From an uncultured Treponema sp. (GTDB taxonomy: Bacteria; Spirochaetota; Spirochaetia; Treponematales; Treponemataceae), in assembly GCA_937902125.1 (NCBI GenBank), contig CALDIB010000019.1, positions 1-28,437 on the forward strand: a stretch of 28,437 nucleotides of DNA. The letters are read 5' to 3'. The position numbers and the translations under genes were made by a program. The first letter of the stretch is position 1. Every line of letters begins with the position of its first letter. Positions 1 through 8,028 of this stretch are shown in pieces. The notes beneath the pieces were generated by a model that ran no database searches, had not been told where the DNA came from, and saw nothing but the letters and a program-made list of their open reading frames with translations.

Positions 1-2
1 GC

Positions 3-72
3 TGTCATTGTCGGATCAAGACAGACAATAGCGAACGGCTGTCATTGTCCGGCTCGACCGGACAATCTTTTT
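3..72 (+). repeat. REP-like palindromic element, two tandem partial copies
   Basis: Two related units lie in tandem at 3-29 and 40-72. Both begin TGTCATTGTC and carry GACAAT near the end. The second unit folds into a perfect 9-bp stem, ATTGTCCGG (44-52) with CCGGACAAT (58-66), around a CTCGA loop, and is followed by CTTTTT. Related units occur inverted at 1383-1402 and directly at 17626-17659. The variable bases inside the stem change while pairing is mostly kept, which fits a dispersed REP-type element. Function beyond possible termination is unknown. Confidence 0.6.
44..72 (+). terminator. Intrinsic terminator of an upstream gene outside the window
   Basis: A perfect 9-bp stem (44-52 with 58-66, loop 53-57) is followed by CTTTTT at 67-72. 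This has the form of a rho-independent terminator on the + strand, placed before the next + strand gene. It is embedded in the REP-like repeat, so termination may be a by-product of the repeat. Confidence 0.5.
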
Positions 73-95
73 ACGAATAAATTTAGGAGACTAAT

Positions 96-1322
96 ATGGC
101 GAAAAAAACACCAATCACGCTTTTGGCGGGTTACTTGGGAGCGGGAAAGACAACGCTCCTCAACTACATTCTAAACAACCAAAAAGGCTACAAGGTGGCC
201 GTAATCGTGAACGACATCGGCGAGGTCAACGTTGACGCTTCCCTCATTTCAAAAGAGGCCAACATCACCGACAGCTCAAGCTTGGTTCCCCTTACAAACG
301 GCTGCATTTGCTGCACGCTAAAGACAGACCTTGTTCAGCAAATAGAAAACCTCATCAAAACAGGAAAGTTCGACTACATATTGATTGAAGCTTCAGGCGT
401 TTGCGAGCCCATGCCAATAGCCCAAGCCATCGAGCAAGTCGAAGGCGGCTACATTGACAACTTGGTGAGCGTAGTTGACGCCATGCGAATGGCCACTGAA
501 TTTGACGAAGGAAACGCGCTTCTAAAAAAAGACATGGACGAAGAGGACATAGAATCCCTTTTGGTTCAGCAAATCGAATTCTGCAACACCCTTGTCATAA
601 ACAAGGTTGACTTGGTGAACGAGGAGCAGCTTAAAAAGATTCGCGCCGTGGTCAAAAAGCTTCAGCCCAACGCCAAGGTAATCGAAACGACAAAGTGCGC
701 CGTTGACCTTTCGCAAATTTTGGGAACAAACGAGTTTGACTTTGAAAAAGTTTACGAAAGCGCGGGCTGGGTGGCGGAACTCAACAAGGCCGACGAAGAA
801 GGCTACGACGAGGAAGAGGCGCATGGCCACCATCACCACGACGACGATGATGACGACGACCATGACGAGCATGAGCATCATCACGAACATCACCATGACC
901 ACGAGCATCACCACCACGAGCACAAGCATGACGGCGACTCCGGCAGCGACGAAGACGAATACGGAATCGGAAGTTTCATCTACTACCGCCGCATTCCCTT
1001 TGACCGGCAAAAGCTGGACAAGGTTGCCAGCGCCTGGCCAAAGAACATCATCCGCTCAAAAGGCATAATGTGGTTTGACGACGAGCCTGACATGATTTAC
1101 GTTTTGGAAACGACCGGCCGCCAAATTGTGGCCGGCTATTCAGGCCAATGGCTTGCCACAGCGCCCAAGGCCGAGCGGGACAAAATCTTGGCCGGCGATC
1201 CTGAAATGAAAAAGAATTGGGACGAAAAGCTTGGCGACAGAATGATAAAGATTTGCATAATCGGAACCCATCTTGACAAGGAAGCGATTTCAAAGCAGCT
1301 TGACAGCGCCTTGGCAAAATAG
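96..1322 (+). CDS. CobW/COG0523-family GTPase (metal chaperone type) with His-rich insert
   Basis: A cytoplasmic G3E-family GTPase of the COG0523 branch, which typically inserts or traffics zinc or other metals. Visible motifs are Walker A GAGKTT (15-20), the metal-binding CICC signature at 70-73, NKVD (169-172) as the guanine-specificity motif, and a C-terminal CobW_C-like domain after about residue 290. Between the domains lies a very His/Asp/Glu-rich stretch (about 243-279), a likely metal-binding reservoir. The length of 408 aa is usual for the family. The start is supported by AGGAG at 85-89, 6 bases before the ATG. The gene stands alone between two terminators. Which metal and which client protein are involved cannot be read from the sequence, and no Zur site was recognised. 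Confidence 0.9.
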   Translation: MAKKTPITLLAGYLGAGKTTLLNYILNNQKGYKVAVIVNDIGEVNVDASLISKEANITDSSSLVPLTNGCICCTLKTDLVQQIENLIKTGKFDYILIEASGVCEPMPIAQAIEQVEGGYIDNLVSVVDAMRMATEFDEGNALLKKDMDEEDIESLLVQQIEFCNTLVINKVDLVNEEQLKKIRAVVKKLQPNAKVIETTKCAVDLSQILGTNEFDFEKVYESAGWVAELNKADEEGYDEEEAHGHHHHDDDDDDDHDEHEHHHEHHHDHEHHHHEHKHDGDSGSDEDEYGIGSFIYYRRIPFDRQKLDKVASAWPKNIIRSKGIMWFDDEPDMIYVLETTGRQIVAGYSGQWLATAPKAERDKILAGDPEMKKNWDEKLGDRMIKICIIGTHLDKEAISKQLDSALAK

Positions 1323-1382
1323 AACTGGTCAAGGCTCGCCCCGCTCAAGGCTTTGACTCAGTCCTTTTTCGGCGCGAACAAA

Positions 1383-1402
1383 ATTGTCGCTCCGCAATGA
1401 CA
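1383..1402 (-). repeat. REP-like element, short inverted copy
   Basis: Read on the - strand this unit starts TGTCATTGCGG and continues to GACAAT followed by TTTTG, matching the layout of the copies at 3-72 and 17626-17659. It lies in the 143-bp gap between two convergent genes, just before the terminator. Confidence 0.45.
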
Positions 1403-1411
1403 AGGCGGCCC

Positions 1412-1451
1412 AAAAAAAAGCGCGGCTTGAAAACAAGCCGCGCTTTTTTTT
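1412..1451. terminator. Symmetric bidirectional intrinsic terminator
   Basis: A8 (1412-1419), GCGCGGCTTG (1420-1429), AAAA loop (1430-1433), CAAGCCGCGC (1434-1443) and T8 (1444-1451). The 10-bp stem is flanked by A8 and T8, so it reads as a strong terminator in both directions. It serves the CobW-type GTPase gene on + and the kinase gene on -. Confidence 0.93.
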
Positions 1452-1465
1452 ATTGGCAAAAGGCC

Positions 1466-3067
1466 TTATTTTTCCAGCGGGAACAATTCCGCCCGAATCA
1501 TAACAGTGTCCTGATACCAGTCAATCAAAAGCGAAAAAAGCTCGTCTTCGTAACCGTCAAGGCTGGCCTTAAATTTCCAAACCGCGGCGGAATTGAATTT
1601 TTCCCGGGGAACTTCTTCCAAAGAAATCCAGCGGCTGTTATACAAAACCCTGCATTCGGCCTTGCCCGACAAATCCGCCCCGCTCTTTCCGTCTCTGGCG
1701 CTCATAATCAGCTTTATAGGCCGGCTTTCTCCGGCGGAAAAATTTATGTCGATGTTCTTTTCTTCTTTTGTCACCTCGAAGTTTTCCCACCAAACGTATG
1801 AGCCCACAGCGACTTTCGCGCGATACATTCCTGGCTTTAAGAAAACCGGCTTGATGCAATAGCTTTTTAGTTTTGAAGCCGGCCTTTCGGCGGACAAGCC
1901 TTTTTTGTTGGGGCTTCCTTCCGCAAAAACGCGGGCGGAATTTTCAACTTCCGCAATTTCGCTTCCGTTGGTAAAGAACAAGGCCCGAGCGCTTATGTGG
2001 CTTGCAGGAGCGCTGGTTTGCGGCAACTTGATTGCGATTGTCACCGGAGTGTAGATTGAGCGCAAGATTGTTCTGTGAATCCAGCCTTCCGTCCATAAAT
2101 ACCAAGCGCCAGCCGCGACCGCTCCGCAAAGAACAAGGGCGACAAAAAAATCCTTCCAAATATCCCGCTTTTTTTTGTAGGCGCTTTCTTTTATAGAGCG
2201 CGCCGAAATGACCATTTTGGCCAGTTCCACGCGAATGGCGTGAGCGTCGTAAGACTTCAAATATTTTTTTACAATCTTAATGATTTGCTCCACGCTTTTG
2301 CAGCGCCTTGAAGCCTTTGGAGCCATCATTTTTTTTATCAGCTTGCATATGACCGGAGGAATTTGCTTGTCCAGCTTTCTGGGGCTTGCGTATTTTCCCC
2401 GCCGCGCTTTTTCGTACATTTCCTCTTGGCTTTCCGCCGTATAGGGCTTTGTTCCCGTGACCATTTCGTAAAGCATTACGCCAAGCGCGTAAATGTCGGC
2501 GCGCTGGTCAACCCCGCTGGAGTTTTTAAACTGTTCCGGGGGCATGTAGCTGGGGGTTCCCAAAACCACGCCGTCCTTTGTGGTTCTGTCGTCAGAATCG
2601 TCGCTTGCGATTCCAAAGTCGGTCAGCTTTATTTCGCCGCGGCGGGAAAGCAAAACATTTCCCGGCTTTATGTCCCGGTGGACAACATTTTTTTTGTGGG
2701 CAAAGCGCAAGCCGTAAAGACAGTCCTGCATTATGAGCATGGCCACTTGCGGAGAAAGGGACTGCTGCTTTTGAATGAGCTTGTCCAGAGAAAGGCCTTC
2801 CACAAATTCTTCCACAATGTAGCGGCTTCCGCCTTCAGTAAAATAGTCGAACAAGTGGACGATGTAAGGGCTTTGCATTTCCAAAAGAATTTTGGCTTCC
2901 TTTAGAAAGCGCTCCTTTGCCATCGCCGAGCCTCTGGTCATCAACTTTTTTATGATGACAGGCCGCTTTAATTCAGGATGGGTGGACTTGTAAATCGCGC
3001 CCATTCCGCCCTGCGCTATCTGTCCCTGAATTTTGTATTTTCCAATCATATCAGGCGTGTCAGCCAT
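1466..3067 (-). CDS. Transmembrane Ser/Thr protein kinase with extracytoplasmic beta-rich domain
   Basis: A Hanks-type kinase that phosphorylates Ser/Thr on proteins from the inner membrane. The catalytic domain covers about residues 10-270: Gly-rich loop GQIAQGGMGAIYK (15-27), the Lys of VIIKK (40 or 41), HRDIKPGN (130-137), DFG (150-152) and a PPE motif (176-178). A single membrane helix lies at about 308-326. The last ~200 residues should therefore be periplasmic; they look beta-rich and include a PEGA-like stretch around residues 410-450 (PGMYRAKV), so a sensor role is plausible. No PASTA repeats are seen. The start is set by GGAGG (3074-3078 on -), and the ATG is 1 base from the stop of the phosphatase gene, so the three upstream-to-downstream genes (FHA, phosphatase, kinase) are co-transcribed. 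The gene ends at the bidirectional terminator. Confidence 0.93.
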   Translation of the reverse strand: MADTPDMIGKYKIQGQIAQGGMGAIYKSTHPELKRPVIIKKLMTRGSAMAKERFLKEAKILLEMQSPYIVHLFDYFTEGGSRYIVEEFVEGLSLDKLIQKQQSLSPQVAMLIMQDCLYGLRFAHKKNVVHRDIKPGNVLLSRRGEIKLTDFGIASDDSDDRTTKDGVVLGTPSYMPPEQFKNSSGVDQRADIYALGVMLYEMVTGTKPYTAESQEEMYEKARRGKYASPRKLDKQIPPVICKLIKKMMAPKASRRCKSVEQIIKIVKKYLKSYDAHAIRVELAKMVISARSIKESAYKKKRDIWKDFFVALVLCGAVAAGAWYLWTEGWIHRTILRSIYTPVTIAIKLPQTSAPASHISARALFFTNGSEIAEVENSARVFAEGSPNKKGLSAERPASKLKSYCIKPVFLKPGMYRAKVAVGSYVWWENFEVTKEEKNIDINFSAGESRPIKLIMSARDGKSGADLSGKAECRVLYNSRWISLEEVPREKFNSAAVWKFKASLDGYEDELFSLLIDWYQDTVMIRAELFPLEK

Positions 3068-3068
3068 T

Positions 3069-4160
3069 TTATTCCTCCACTGTCATTATACCATCATTCG
3101 GGTCGAATGTCTTGTCCGGCATGACGACCGCGATGTTTTGCTTTTTTGGGTTGTGAATCTGAACGTAAAGGCCGCCCTGCCGCTCCAAGTAATTTTCGGG
3201 AACGGGCCGGTGGCCGCCAATCGCGCGCGCCTCAACACCTTTAGGCGGCTTGCAAAGCGCCGTTAAAATTTTATCCACGCCGCCAAGCCGAGCCTCGTCG
3301 TTGGCCGTCCAAGTAAGGCCGTAAACAGTTCTCTCGTCAAGCGGGGCCGCGACCAAATCTTCGCGGCTGTAAAAATCCATCGGCTCGGCGTGGCTTACAA
3401 AAAAATTTCCGGTGCAGGCGCAAAGCGGAAGCGCTTTTTCAAATTCGTAAACCGCGTCCAAAACTTCCTTTCCGTAAACGGCCTTCATAAATTCAAAAAC
3501 CATTTGCCCTTCGCTCGCGAATTTCCTAAACGGAAAATTTCCTTCACCGCGCTCGTTGGCGATGTTTTCATGATTTCCCTTTAGGCAGTGGAAATTTTTG
3601 GGCCACAAATACTTGGCTTTCATGACGGCCAAAAGCGCGGCCAAGCCTTCCGCCATTTCCTCGCGCATCGAAGGCGAATCATAAACGCCGCCCTCAAAGG
3701 CGCAATAGGAAGCGGCCCAACGCTCGCGCGCCCTTCCTTCGGCGTGAAGGATGTCGCCGACGCAAATGACGCGGATTGAATTTTCTTCAAGCGCGTCAAT
3801 CACTTTGGCGCCCTTAAGCGCAAGCGGCGAGCCCTTTGCAAGGCCAAGACGCGCGGCGATTTTTGACAAATCGCAATTTAAAATGTTGTAAATAAATTCG
3901 GGCCGCGCGTGAATGTCGGGAACAATTATCGTTGCAAGCGCGGACGAAGCGCCGTTAGCGCCGTTCCTTTCGTCCAAAGCGCGAAAATCCAAAAGGCCGC
4001 CGGCAACGTCGGTTCCGGGAATCCGCTCCCTGTAAGAGGACTCTTCCGTGTCCAAGACAAAAAGAGCCCTTTTTGCCGCGTCCAAAATTTTCTTTTTGGA
4101 CGGAAGCCTTTGATGCTTTGCGAGAAGAAGAAATTCGTCAAGGACTTTTGACCGGTTCAC
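3069..4160 (-). CDS. Calcineurin-like metallophosphoesterase (PPP-like phosphatase)
   Basis: A probable protein or small-molecule phosphatase of the metallophosphoesterase superfamily. Metal-binding blocks appear in order: PDIHA (81-85), GDILH (135-139), GNHE (195-198), SHAEP (256-260) and GGHRPV (315-320). These correspond to the GDxH, GDxxD, GNHE and two His blocks of the PPP fold, but the canonical DRG and HGG forms are changed, so the substrate is uncertain. The position between an FHA gene and a Ser/Thr kinase gene suggests it reverses the kinase (inference). The only start preserving the full frame is GTG at 4160-4158. It lacks a clear Shine-Dalgarno sequence and lies 23 bases after the FHA stop, so translational coupling is likely. 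Length is 363 aa. Confidence 0.8.
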   Translation of the reverse strand: MNRSKVLDEFLLLAKHQRLPSKKKILDAAKRALFVLDTEESSYRERIPGTDVAGGLLDFRALDERNGANGASSALATIIVPDIHARPEFIYNILNCDLSKIAARLGLAKGSPLALKGAKVIDALEENSIRVICVGDILHAEGRARERWAASYCAFEGGVYDSPSMREEMAEGLAALLAVMKAKYLWPKNFHCLKGNHENIANERGEGNFPFRKFASEGQMVFEFMKAVYGKEVLDAVYEFEKALPLCACTGNFFVSHAEPMDFYSREDLVAAPLDERTVYGLTWTANDEARLGGVDKILTALCKPPKGVEARAIGGHRPVPENYLERQGGLYVQIHNPKKQNIAVVMPDKTFDPNDGIMTVEE

Positions 4161-4183
4161 AGGAAACTGCGCCGCGGATACGA

Positions 4184-4528
4184 TTAACCGAAAACCAAAT
4201 TGGCCGAACCAATCGTGATTTTGTCGCCGCGGCTAAGCTTTACGTACTTGTCCGCCGGAATGCGCTTTCCGTTCAGCAAAGTTCCGTTTGTGGAATTTTC
4301 GTCCTTAAGGTAATAGTCGTCCTTGATTTTTTGAATCAAGGCATGATGACGGCTGGCCAACTTGTTTTCAATGACCACGCTGTTGTCGCTTTCGCGGCCA
4401 ATGGTAATTTTTGCCACAAGCTTGATTTTTTGCTTGTTGAACATCAAGTAAGAAACCGCGTTGGGATCAGAGATGGCTTGAATGTGCTCCCCCACAGGAG
4501 AGCTTTCCATAATCGTTGAATCGTTCAT
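4184..4528 (-). CDS. FHA-domain phosphothreonine-binding protein
   Basis: A small 114-aa protein, mostly a single forkhead-associated domain, which binds phosphothreonine peptides. Hallmarks are GRES (44-47), SRHH (59-62) and NSTNGT (78-83). A short N-terminal arm (1-30) contains Thr and Ser residues that could be phosphorylated by the downstream kinase, a common arrangement in kinase-FHA pairs (inference). A longer open frame reaches 4606, but the ATG at 4528 is preferred. It sits 6 bases after a TATACT -10 box whose TTGATA -35 box is 17 bp upstream, so the mRNA would begin at the start codon. It is the first gene of the FHA-phosphatase-kinase operon. Confidence 0.9.
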   Translation of the reverse strand: MNDSTIMESSPVGEHIQAISDPNAVSYLMFNKQKIKLVAKITIGRESDNSVVIENKLASRHHALIQKIKDDYYLKDENSTNGTLLNGKRIPADKYVKLSRGDKITIGSANLVFG

Positions 4529-4584
4529 ACAAATAGTATAAACCCAAATTTGATTTTTATCAAATAATTTTGTATAATGTGGCC
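4529..4584. promoter_or_regulatory. Divergent sigma-70-type promoters with back-to-back -35 boxes
   Basis: On +: TTGATT (4550-4555), 17 bp, TATAAT (4573-4578), 6 bp, ATG (4585). On -: TTGATA (4563-4558), 17 bp, TATACT (4540-4535), 6 bp, ATG (4528). The two -35 hexamers are 2 bp apart in an AT-rich inverted repeat (TTTGAT and ATCAAA). Both predicted transcription starts coincide with the start codons, so both mRNAs would be leaderless. Neither gene has a Shine-Dalgarno sequence. Transcription from the two promoters is likely to interfere or be co-regulated. Confidence 0.8.
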
Positions 4585-5490
4585 ATGAAATCCGCAAAAA
4601 AAACATTGGTCATAGGCTCAACTTGCGTTGACATAATCATAAGAGTTCCCAATTTTCCGGCCCCCGGCCAAGACGTGAACACGGACGGCGCCAAATGGTC
4701 TTTGGGCGGAACCGCCTTCAACGTCGCCAAGGCGCTTCAAAAGGCAAAAAGCCCCTTTGTTTTGTGCTCGCCGGTGGGAAAAGGCGTTTACGCGGATTTT
4801 GTGGAAACCGAATTGGGCAAAAACAAGATTCCCGTTTTTGCAAAAATGAAAGGCCAGGAAAACGGCGCCTGCTGGTGCTTGGTGAACGCCAAAAACGAGC
4901 ACGCCTTTATTTGCGCCCACAGGGCTGAATATGTCTTTGACAAAAAATTTTACAAAAAAATAAATTTTAGCGAAGTTGACTCAGTTTATTTTTGCGGCCT
5001 TGAAATGGAAGAAAAAACTTCCGAAGCGGAGATTGACTTTTTGGCGGAACAAAAAGCGGCCGCGGAAAAAGACAATAGGCCCCTAAACATTTTCTTTGAC
5101 CCCAGCGCGCGAATCATGCATATAAAAAAATCCCTTCTAAAAAAAATATTCAAGCTAAAGCCCATTTTGCATTTGAACCAAAACGAAGCCTTCGCGCTTA
5201 CAGGCCTTGACGACATTCCCAAAGCCGCGGCCGCGCTTTCCAAAATCACCAAAAACGACGTGATTATGACAACAGGAAAAAATGGCGCCTACATTTTTGA
5301 GGCGGAAAAAAATTTAGGACAAAAAATCAATGGCGTCAAAGCCAAAGTCGTCAACACCATCGGCTGCGGCGACGCCCATCTAGGCGTTTGCGTCGCGGAA
5401 ATTAAAAAAGGAAAGAGTTTGGCCGACGCGTTTTTTGCCGCCAACGTTTACGCCGCGAAGGTGGCGGAAATCGAAGGAGCCTCTTTGTAA
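4585..5490 (+). CDS. PfkB/ribokinase-family carbohydrate or nucleoside kinase
   Basis: A cytosolic ATP-dependent kinase of the ribokinase fold, 301 aa, the usual length. The N-terminal GG motif region is SLGGTAFNVAKAL (39-51). The C-terminal signature NTIGCGDAH (258-266) contains the catalytic base Asp263; the usual DTxGAGD is altered to NTIGCGD, and the position after GAGDA, commonly F, is His. The substrate (ribose, fructose, adenosine or other) cannot be assigned. TTG at 4570 is the first possible start, but the ATG at 4585 fits both the protein start and the promoter, which places transcription initiation at the ATG itself. The gene ends at a hairpin terminator within the convergent neighbour. 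Confidence 0.85.
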   Translation: MKSAKKTLVIGSTCVDIIIRVPNFPAPGQDVNTDGAKWSLGGTAFNVAKALQKAKSPFVLCSPVGKGVYADFVETELGKNKIPVFAKMKGQENGACWCLVNAKNEHAFICAHRAEYVFDKKFYKKINFSEVDSVYFCGLEMEEKTSEAEIDFLAEQKAAAEKDNRPLNIFFDPSARIMHIKKSLLKKIFKLKPILHLNQNEAFALTGLDDIPKAAAALSKITKNDVIMTTGKNGAYIFEAEKNLGQKINGVKAKVVNTIGCGDAHLGVCVAEIKKGKSLADAFFAANVYAAKVAEIEGASL

Positions 5491-5517
5491 AAAACAGCGG
5501 CGCTTAAATTCGTGCTT

Positions 5518-5549
5518 AATATCACGGACGCTTTTCCGTGATATTTTTT
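5518..5549 (+). terminator. Intrinsic terminator of the PfkB gene, overlapping the convergent gene's 3' end
   Basis: AATATCACGGA (5518-5528) pairs with TCCGTGATATT (5535-5545) around a 6-nt loop, giving an 11-bp stem that runs into T6 (5544-5549). The hairpin encodes the last codons and stop of the convergent DUF2974 gene. The - side has no good T-run, so it is mainly a + strand terminator. Confidence 0.8.
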
Positions 5550-6628
5550 GCGGCCACGTTAAAAAGATTTTGGGCCAGCTCAAAAATTTCGTCCCGGGTT
5601 TTCTTGTCCAATTCGCTGGCGGCTTTTAAAATGGCCGCGCCTTGCTTGAGCCAGTCTTTTCCCAAATCGCTGTTGGTCTTGGCTCCGCCCGCAGTAATCA
5701 CCTTGAACAAAGTTTCCACCACAAGGCTTCGCTTTTCCTTTGAAACGCCCTCAAGCCATTCGTTGAAAGTCCTGTAAAAAAGTTCCGCGGCCTTGTCAAA
5801 GCCGTCAAGATTCTTAAATGAGCTGGGAAGAACAAGCCAAGAAAAGGGGTCGTGCTGCATAAGGCCTTGAGCGCCTGAGTCAACCACGCTAAAGTCTCCG
5901 GCGTGCCTAAAAAGCATTCCGACAATTGAAAGCTTTGGATAATAGGAATGGACAAAGGGAACCAGGCTTTCCATCCGCGGATCCTGAATCAATTCCCGCC
6001 TAAAACCGGGGCCGTCAAAGTTGAAGACCCGCTGAATTCTTTTTTTGCATCTGTCGCTGGAAAAGGCGCTGGAATAAACGGCCAAGTTTCCGCCCTTGGA
6101 ATGTCCGCCCACCAAAATTTTTCCCCGGGTCTTTTTGGCCAAGCGCTCAAGGTATTCCAGCGCGTCCCGCTGCGCGGGAACCACTTCCTCTATGGCAAGG
6201 TTAAAGTCTTCCTTCCAGCCCACAATGGTGTCGTCCGTTCCTCTAAAGGCCGCGAAGGGGTTTGAGTTGAAAGCGCTTTCAAAAAAAGTCAGCGCCGAAA
6301 ACTGCTCCTCGTTTTCCAAGTCGATTTTGCTCACATAACCCGAAGCGAACAAATTTCCAAAGCGCTTGGAAGAGCCGCAAAGCTCCAAAAGGCGTACAGT
6401 CCGCTCCGAAATCAGGGCGCCCAAGCTTTTTCGGCTTTCATAGTCGGGGCTTTCTTCAAAGGCTTTCCATAATTCCCGCAAAGAAATCTTTGAGCCAAAA
6501 TCTTCTGAAATCAAGCCGTCAAAATTCAAATAAGAAAGCTGGCACAACACAAGCGCGTCAACATCGCAAAAAGCGGACTTTGAAAAAGGCAAGTCTCCCC
6601 GCCATTCAACATAATCTATTAAATCCAT
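5522..6628 (-). CDS. DUF2974/Mbeg1-like alpha/beta-hydrolase
   Basis: A 368-aa lipase-like protein of the DUF2974 (Mbeg1-like) family. The N-terminal LPFSKSAFCDVDALVLCQLS (13-32) matches the family's opening. GHSKGG (175-180) is the nucleophile elbow with Ser177. FRGTDD (128-133) upstream is the usual oxyanion region. No signal peptide is seen, so it should be cytoplasmic. The substrate is unknown; esters or lipids are inferred from the fold. It is the last gene of a four-gene operon, 13 bases after the GH13 stop. The function of this family is poorly established. Confidence 0.8.
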   Translation of the reverse strand: MDLIDYVEWRGDLPFSKSAFCDVDALVLCQLSYLNFDGLISEDFGSKISLRELWKAFEESPDYESRKSLGALISERTVRLLELCGSSKRFGNLFASGYVSKIDLENEEQFSALTFFESAFNSNPFAAFRGTDDTIVGWKEDFNLAIEEVVPAQRDALEYLERLAKKTRGKILVGGHSKGGNLAVYSSAFSSDRCKKRIQRVFNFDGPGFRRELIQDPRMESLVPFVHSYYPKLSIVGMLFRHAGDFSVVDSGAQGLMQHDPFSWLVLPSSFKNLDGFDKAAELFYRTFNEWLEGVSKEKRSLVVETLFKVITAGGAKTNSDLGKDWLKQGAAILKAASELDKKTRDEIFELAQNLFNVAAKNITEKRP

Positions 6629-6641
6629 TCCGGCCTCAAAT

Positions 6642-8027
6642 TTATTTTTTTCTCAAATACATAACGCTCATGGGCGGAAGGTAGAAATCGCCGTCGTAAT
6701 GGCATTCGTTTCCGCCAAGGAGCTCGTCGTAGTCGCCGTAAATCCCTTCAAAGGAAGCGCAGCCCCTGCCCTCTTTTATGGGAACCTTGTAATCGTATTC
6801 GCTTATGTTCAAGGCCACAATAATTTTTTCGCCGCAAGAATCCCGCTCAAAAACCAACTGCTCCTTGGCTTGGAAAATCAAGCGGCAGCTTCCATAACGC
6901 AAGGCCGGCGAATCTTTTCGCGCCAGCATCGCCTTTTGAAAGCCGTCAGTCAATTGGTTCCATTCCGGCGCGTCAAAGCAAGGCCTCATGGCCCAATGGT
7001 TTTCTTCGTCGTAGCCTTCCGCACCCCATTCGCTTCCGTAATAAACGCAAGGAAATCCGGGAAGCGCCGGCAAAAGGCATAGGCCCAAGGGAACCATTCT
7101 CTTGTCTTGAATGGCGGTGGCAAAACGGGGAAGGTTGTGGTTGTCCAAAAAATTCATCATGGGAACGCCTTTAAAAATTCCGTCTTGGCCAAACTGCCGG
7201 TTCAGCGTGTAGGCCAGTTCAAACACATTCCTATTGTTGAAGCTCCCGCAAATTGCGTCGCGAAGTTCCCGATTGTCCGCGCTTTGGGTTTGCCGCCCCG
7301 AAAGATATTTTTGGCATTCAAAGCCGTCATGCATTTCGGCAATCAAGGCTATGCTTCCGCCAAGGCCCGCTCCCATGTCAAGGCAAAATTTTCTAAGGCG
7401 GAAAATAAAGTCGGAGGGAAGGTATTCCGCAAGGCAAAGGTGAAGGCCGTCAAAACGATAAAGGTCTTCCCATTTTCTAAGCGCTCCAAAAATGTGCTGG
7501 ACCACATCTTCGTTTTCCAAATTCAATTCGGGAAAATCCCAGTTGTCGTTCCAAGCCTTGTAGTAAAAGCCGTCGTTGCAGGGTGTGTTGCGCTTAAAGT
7601 CAATTTCCTTGAACCAGTCTATAAATTTTGAATTTTGCAAATTGTTGCGGACGTCTCTAAAGGCCCAAAAGCCCCGGCCCACATGGTTGAAGAGAGCGTC
7701 AAGGACAATGCGGAAGCCATTTTCATGCAGTTTTTGGCAAACTTCGGCAAAGTCCTCGTTGCTTCCAAGGCGGCTGTCAAGAGTGTAAAAGTCGCGGGTG
7801 TTGTAACCGTGGGTGTCGCTTTGAAGGGCCGGATTGAAAAAGACTGAATTTATTCCCAGCTTTTTCATGTGGTCAATCCAATTTAAAATCTTGTCCACCC
7901 GGCGAACCGGCCTTGTGGCGGCGTTCCAAGTGTTGGACCAGTCCCAAGAATTTTCATGGGGCGCGCCGCAAAGTCCCAAAGGAAAAAATTGATACATGGC
8001 CGAGCCGTCATACCAGCTTACGTTCAT
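6642..8027 (-). CDS. GH13 alpha-amylase-like protein with degenerate catalytic residues
   Basis: A 461-aa protein with a GH13 (beta/alpha)8 barrel. Conserved region I is DALFNH (about 109-114). In region II the usual G-[FL]-R-x-D reads GLHLC, with His196 in place of Arg and Cys198 in place of the nucleophile Asp. In region III the acid/base is kept (AEMHD, Glu231). In region IV the usual NHD is NHN, with Asn298 in place of the stabilising Asp. I checked the codons (tgc, aac) in the DNA. Hydrolytic activity is therefore doubtful; a binding, regulatory or altered-chemistry role is possible. There is no signal peptide, so it is cytoplasmic. The gene starts 1 base after the GH5 stop. GGAG lies 15 bases upstream inside that gene, so coupling is likely. 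Confidence 0.85.
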   Translation of the reverse strand: MNVSWYDGSAMYQFFPLGLCGAPHENSWDWSNTWNAATRPVRRVDKILNWIDHMKKLGINSVFFNPALQSDTHGYNTRDFYTLDSRLGSNEDFAEVCQKLHENGFRIVLDALFNHVGRGFWAFRDVRNNLQNSKFIDWFKEIDFKRNTPCNDGFYYKAWNDNWDFPELNLENEDVVQHIFGALRKWEDLYRFDGLHLCLAEYLPSDFIFRLRKFCLDMGAGLGGSIALIAEMHDGFECQKYLSGRQTQSADNRELRDAICGSFNNRNVFELAYTLNRQFGQDGIFKGVPMMNFLDNHNLPRFATAIQDKRMVPLGLCLLPALPGFPCVYYGSEWGAEGYDEENHWAMRPCFDAPEWNQLTDGFQKAMLARKDSPALRYGSCRLIFQAKEQLVFERDSCGEKIIVALNISEYDYKVPIKEGRGCASFEGIYGDYDELLGGNECHYDGDFYLPPMSVMYLRKK

Positions 8028-8028
8028 C

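Noticed and set aside
522..1010. 162-aa - strand frame with a long Val/Met-rich hydrophobic stretch, resembling a membrane protein
   Set aside because: It is the antisense of the His/Asp-rich insert of the CobW-type GTPase gene; the hydrophobicity is produced by reverse-complemented CAT/GAC codons.
7107..7631. 174-aa + strand frame
   Set aside because: It lies wholly opposite the well-supported GH13-like gene and has no motif or ribosome-binding site.
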